DNA of 64,000 nt, from contig CAVTLG010000009.1 in assembly GCA_963735495.1 (NCBI GenBank), positions 1,178,001-1,242,000 on the forward strand. Direction: 5' to 3'. Shown here in pieces: positions 60,954-64,000 of the stretch. Position numbers and translations under genes: made by a program. The notes beneath the pieces were generated by a model. It had not been told where the DNA came from and ran no database searches. It saw only the letters and a list, made by a program, of their open reading frames with translations. Positions within the stretch are counted from its first letter, which is position 1. The number at the start of each line of letters is the position of its first letter. Source of the DNA: CAVTLG01 sp963735495. Lineage in GTDB: Bacteria; Chloroflexota; Ktedonobacteria; Ktedonobacterales; Ktedonobacteraceae.

Positions 60954-61781
60954 ATGAGCCTACTTGAAGGCAAAATCGCAATCATTACCGGTTCAGGACG
61001 AGGTATAGGCGCAGCCGCCGCCAAACTATTCGCAGCAGAGGGCGCAACGGTAGTCGTTAGTGACCTCGATCCCAAACCAGCCGAGGAAACAGTCGCGGCT
61101 ATTCGCGATGCTGGCGGCAGAGCAATGATGGTAGCAGGTGACGTCACCGATCCCGCATTTCCAGCCCAGCTCATACAAGCAACCCTCGCTGCTTTTGGTG
61201 GATTTGATATCATCGTGAATAATGCGGGCTATGCCTGGGATGCCGTCATTCAGAATATGACGGATAAACAATGGGATGCCATGCTAGATATCCACGTGAC
61301 GGCGCCTTTCCGCATCCTGCGCGAAGCATCACACTACATTCGGGAAACCGCGAAGAAAGAAAAAGCTACCAATGGCCGCGCTGCACCACGCAAAGTGGTC
61401 AACGTCACTTCCGTTTCTGGGGTCCACGGCAACGCGGGACAGGCAAACTATTCGGCAGGCAAAGCCGCCGTAACAGGTCTGACCAGGACGCTGGCTAAGG
61501 AATGGGGACGCTACAATGTGCAAGTCAATTGTGTCTGCTTCGGCTTCATCGAGACCCGCATGACCGCACCGAAGGAGCAAGCGGGGACGTTACAACGCGA
61601 TGGTGAGGAAATCTCGCTGGGTATTCCTGAGCAGATGCGCCAGATCGTCAGCGACCTGATCCCCCTGGGTCGCCCCGGCACCCCTGAGGAGGCAGCGAGC
61701 GCCATGCTGCTGCTCGCTTCGCCACTGGCAAACTATATTTCGGGACAGATACTGGAAGTCACAGGTGGAGGCGACCTGTAG
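60954..61781 (+). CDS. SDR oxidoreductase, FabG-like 3-oxoacyl reductase
   Basis: 275 residues. TGSGRGIG cofactor loop, SDLDPK acidic strand end, NNAGYAWD, Ser in NVTSVSGVHG, YSAGKAA (YxxxK), and C-terminal GQILEVTGG. Next to the MaoC pair it probably reduces or oxidises the 3-hydroxyacyl/3-oxoacyl-CoA intermediate. AAGGGAG is 11 bases from ATG 60954. A 20-residue insert (RETAKKEKATNGRAAPRK) before strand 5 is longer than in typical FabG. Confidence 0.9.
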   Translation: MSLLEGKIAIITGSGRGIGAAAAKLFAAEGATVVVSDLDPKPAEETVAAIRDAGGRAMMVAGDVTDPAFPAQLIQATLAAFGGFDIIVNNAGYAWDAVIQNMTDKQWDAMLDIHVTAPFRILREASHYIRETAKKEKATNGRAAPRKVVNVTSVSGVHGNAGQANYSAGKAAVTGLTRTLAKEWGRYNVQVNCVCFGFIETRMTAPKEQAGTLQRDGEEISLGIPEQMRQIVSDLIPLGRPGTPEEAASAMLLLASPLANYISGQILEVTGGGDL

Positions 61782-61822
61782 CCGCTTGCGGTGCCTGACA
61801 ACATGCGGACAGTATTAAAAAG

Positions 61823-61871
61823 ATTGCTGCGGTGCTGGTACAAGGTTTGACCTCACCAGCACCGCAGCAAT
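61823..61871. terminator. Terminator-like hairpin after the SDR gene
   Basis: Perfect 17-bp arms ATTGCTGCGGTGCTGGT (61823-61839) and ACCAGCACCGCAGCAAT (61855-61871), 15-base loop, 41 bases after the stop. No T-run. Confidence 0.6.
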
Positions 61872-61914
61872 ACCATTTCCTATGTACTATATCTATCAAC
61901 CATGATTGCTGGCT

Positions 61915-62070
61915 CTAGCGCCCAAAAATGAGGTGCAGACAGAGAGCAAAGGTGGCAGAAAGGATCAGAGATAGCAACAAAAAGAGTCGATAGCGTGCAA
62001 TTATCATCCGTCTATCAAGAGCTATAGCTTTAGCCCCGCGCGACTGGCGGATTTTAGATTGTTCTTGCAT
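61915..62070 (-). CDS. Small single-pass membrane protein (51 residues)
   Basis: Basic N-terminus (MQEQSKIRQSRGAKAIALDR) then one hydrophobic helix (LFLLLSLILSATFALCLHLI) and a short end. A GGGGGAAGG purine run precedes ATG 62070 at close spacing. No family recognised. Could be a stand-alone membrane microprotein. Confidence 0.5.
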   Translation of the reverse strand: MQEQSKIRQSRGAKAIALDRRMIIARYRLFLLLSLILSATFALCLHLIFGR

Positions 62071-62311
62071 TGGCCTTCCCCCATGGTTTCTGGTAGTAGG
62101 AGGGTCACCTACTTCTAACGAGTTCCATAACTACAATATATACGACTCAGAGAAGCCTTTCGTTGTACTTGTTAAGAGTTTACACCATAGACAGCCAAAA
62201 AGCTATACATAAGACAACAATTATTGGGCACTTCCAGGGACACTATCTGCTCGCAGTCGAAAAGCCTCAACGCGCCCCAATCTCCTACTTCGTGAGAACC
62301 ATTAACTGTGC

Positions 62312-62563
62312 TATAATCGGCAGGTAGATTTTTTCTTATTTATCATTAGCAACGATCACGGTCAGATCTATGGGGCATTGCGCATAACCTGCATTTTCTG
62401 TATCGTGGGATGTCTGCTGACCTTCGTATTGCCTGAACCAGCCAATAAGTCGCTAGAAGAGGCGTCAAAAGAGGATCGCTACCAGCCCGCGCCGCCTGTG
62501 GCCCCGCTCTACCAGCCGCCACAGCCGCAGCCAGTCCCGGCTCCAGCGCAGAAAACGATCTAA
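62312..62563 (+). pseudogene. C-terminal remnant of an MFS sugar-porter-like transporter
   Basis: The frame reads FFLFIISNDHGQIYGALRIT, then a hydrophobic helix and LPEPANKSLEE, which matches the last transmembrane helix and PETKGxSLEE-like end of MFS transporters. A Pro/Gln-rich tail ends in QKTI and a stop. There is no start or upstream transporter sequence, so only the tail survives. A TTG at 62378 is not a convincing start. Confidence 0.55.
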
Positions 62564-62566
62564 TCA

Positions 62567-62935
62567 TCACGGGGAGTAGGGGACGCCTGTGCCACGAGGC
62601 ACAGGAAGATGATGAGCGATACGATGCGCTCGCATTTCCTCTACCGTGTGGGGACGCAAATGCATATCTGATCGCGGTTGTGCGGTACAGATTAGCGCGA
62701 AGCCAGCCTGCTGGTCTGCTGCGTAGTAGTGCAACGCAGCAGACTGATCAACACTTCCGCTTACTATCCTGGTAGCACAGGTAATACACCATCCCTGCTC
62801 ACAGAGACTGGGCAGGACCAGTCCTGCCTGTCGTGCTGCATCCAGGATAAACTCATCACCACGTACCATTATCGCAATTTTCCCCTCGGGAAAGTCGAAG
62901 ACAACCCGATAGCAATTGTCGCTATTGGTTGCCAT
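62567..62935 (-). CDS. [2Fe-2S] ferredoxin
   Basis: 122 residues. Plant-type ferredoxin pattern: LPSLCEQGWCITCATRIVSG with three cysteines and FALICTAQPRSD with the fourth. Small electron carrier. Its ATG overlaps the stop of the ferritin-like gene (TAATG), so the two are translationally coupled. Likely electron donor for iron release or for the ferritin di-iron site, in analogy with bacterioferritin-associated ferredoxin; inferred. Confidence 0.9.
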   Translation of the reverse strand: MATNSDNCYRVVFDFPEGKIAIMVRGDEFILDAARQAGLVLPSLCEQGWCITCATRIVSGSVDQSAALHYYAADQQAGFALICTAQPRSDMHLRPHTVEEMRAHRIAHHLPVPRGTGVPYSP

Positions 62936-63609
62936 TACGGATTGTAAAAGCGGACATTTTTGCTATAGGGTGCCTCACCGGGGGTTCCGCGCCTGAAGTG
63001 TCCAGAGGGGCGTATCACGCCATCGCGTTCTTTGCTTAATAGTTCGATAAACCAGGACTCGTGCTCAGTCTCTTCGTTCAGAATACGTGCCGCCATATCA
63101 TACGTTCGCGGGTCCTTACCGAAGGTGATATCGCAAATCTCGCTCCACGTGCGAATGGCGCAGCGTTCCGCCTCCAGCAGCACCTCCAGGACTTGTGCTG
63201 CTGTCACATTGGTTGGCAGATCAAAAGGATTGCTCATTTGTTTCTGCCCATTCACCGTCTGTGGCAGGTACGCATCGGGACAACTGGCACGATTCGCGAA
63301 GGTATGTATATCGAAAGGAAGCGATCCTCCCAGCTCATAGATGCGTGGTGTGATCAGCTCAAAGTGAGCATGATCCTCCAGGCGTGCATCCTCGCAGATC
63401 TCTTTATAATCCTCGTGACCAGCAAGAAACATCCGCAAAATGGTGTAGTAGTAGAAGGTGGTAAATTCGGCTCCTGCCGCATCAATAAGCTTCTCCACAA
63501 GCTCACCAACGTTTACACCTCTTGTCTCAATGGTCTCGACACCGACACGCTGAGAAGCATCACCTGCTTTTACGCGTCCTTTGGCATGAGGCTTTTGCTG
63601 GGTAGTCAT
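62935..63609 (-). CDS. Ferritin-like di-iron protein, DPSL (Dps-like) type
   Basis: 224 residues. Four-helix ferritin pattern: AAGAEFTTFYYYTILRMFLAG (Glu), DARLEDHAHFELI (Glu/His), VLLEAERCAIRTW then SEICDI (Glu and two Cys), and LNEETEHESWFIELL (ExxH). The paired cysteines near the metal site fit Dps-like (DPSL) proteins that use peroxide to oxidise iron. Expected role: iron storage or oxidative protection. Coupled to the ferredoxin gene. Confidence 0.82.
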   Translation of the reverse strand: MTTQQKPHAKGRVKAGDASQRVGVETIETRGVNVGELVEKLIDAAGAEFTTFYYYTILRMFLAGHEDYKEICEDARLEDHAHFELITPRIYELGGSLPFDIHTFANRASCPDAYLPQTVNGQKQMSNPFDLPTNVTAAQVLEVLLEAERCAIRTWSEICDITFGKDPRTYDMAARILNEETEHESWFIELLSKERDGVIRPSGHFRRGTPGEAPYSKNVRFYNP

Positions 63610-63938
63610 ATTCTCTATTCCTCCAGGTAACTATATCATGACAAAATTGTAGCTCTTGTGTTATTTACTCGCATACAAGATCAATATATATAACACGAAT
63701 AGTAGTACTGACAGGTAACTAAAAATCTTATTTATCTAATTTATAACTGTTCATTTTATTAAATAGTACAATATTCTCCTATACTCAACAACGATTGTTG
63801 TGTTTGAAAAATGCCCCGATATGGACCCGAAGGCTAAGAGGTCGGGGAAGAGGGCTGTATGTTGTGCTTCATCGAGAGTGTCACCAATGAAAGAAATCTT
63901 TCGTGGTACTCACTGTAAAATCAGCGAAGGAGATAAAT
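63610..63938. other. AT-rich upstream region with possible structured leader
   Basis: 329 bases. AT-rich left part is likely promoter for the ferritin gene. 63814-63855 could fold (CCCCGA/TCGGGG) ahead of a possible new gene. No known riboswitch consensus recognised. Confidence 0.3.
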
Positions 63939-64000
63939 TTGAAGAGCATCGCTCACGTTGCTAGCTTGCATGAAGCAATGCTCGGAATGAAAGGTCTTGA
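63939..64000 (+). CDS. Possible start of a gene running off the window
   Basis: AAGGAG at 63927-63932, then TTG 63939 opening a frame (KSIAHVASLHEAMLGMKGL) that stays open to the window end. Only 20 codons are visible, so no family can be named. Confidence 0.3.
   Translation, partial: MKSIAHVASLHEAMLGMKGL

Overview
The window looks like a chromosomal stretch from a soil-type, moderate-GC bacterium, most likely a member of the Chloroflexota class Ktedonobacteria. That placement is inferred from the gene mix: BTAD/AAA regulators fused to a DUF6788-like N-terminus, an S53 kumamolisin-type protease, TnpB-only transposons, an ISL3-type and an IS701-like insertion sequence, and many TetR and SDR genes. 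No rRNA, tRNA or CRISPR array was found.

Layout. 1-3.1 kb: 3' part of a dipeptide/oligopeptide ABC transporter operon (permease, two ATPases). 3.5-8.3 kb: a LacI-type repressor diverging from a secreted beta-helix carbohydrate-active protein, with mirrored promoters and operators, then a broken PPIase-like gene. 8.3-23.6 kb: mixed metabolism and regulation: metallophosphoesterase, an acyl-CoA ligase/MFS exporter pair, methyltransferase, a very large frameshifted AAA/TPR regulator, an SDR, an ECF sigma factor and a luciferase-like monooxygenase gene with a nonsense codon. 23.8-26.5 kb: FMN riboswitch-ribBA-ribH-ribE. 26.5-33.8 kb: a TetR/TetX-like divergent pair, Rieske oxygenase, zinc-ribbon protein, zinc alcohol dehydrogenase with a TetR partner, and a methyltransferase.

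34.2-42.1 kb is an accessory island of low-complexity, mostly AT-rich genes of unknown function. At its centre are tandem minus-strand cassettes. Each has a conserved leader and N-terminal tag, a variable core, repetitive C-termini in at least two types and a conserved downstream block, and the cores are separated by ~0.5 kb direct repeats. An IS701-like element has split one gene at the edge and an ISL3 element has truncated another cassette.

42.2-52.6 kb (minus strand) is a nearly complete purine catabolic operon: OHCU decarboxylase, urate oxidase, 5-hydroxyisourate hydrolase, allantoate amidohydrolase, allantoinase, a fused FAD/[2Fe-2S] xanthine dehydrogenase subunit, the molybdenum subunit and a DUF3830 protein. 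A TnpB element sits inside the operon. 52.9-64 kb: PrsW-like protease, aminotransferase, kumamolisin-like protease, a TetR gene next to two MaoC-type hotdog genes separated by a second (frameshifted) TnpB element, a FabG-like SDR, and a ferritin-like/ferredoxin pair.

Three repeat systems cross these regions. One is a 58-bp palindromic element present three times, twice inside reading frames where it encodes similar peptides. The second is a branched hairpin that forms the ends of the two TnpB elements and also occurs alone three times. The third is the 0.5-kb cassette repeat. All coordinates, motifs and repeat alignments were read by eye; family names are from recognition, not database searches.
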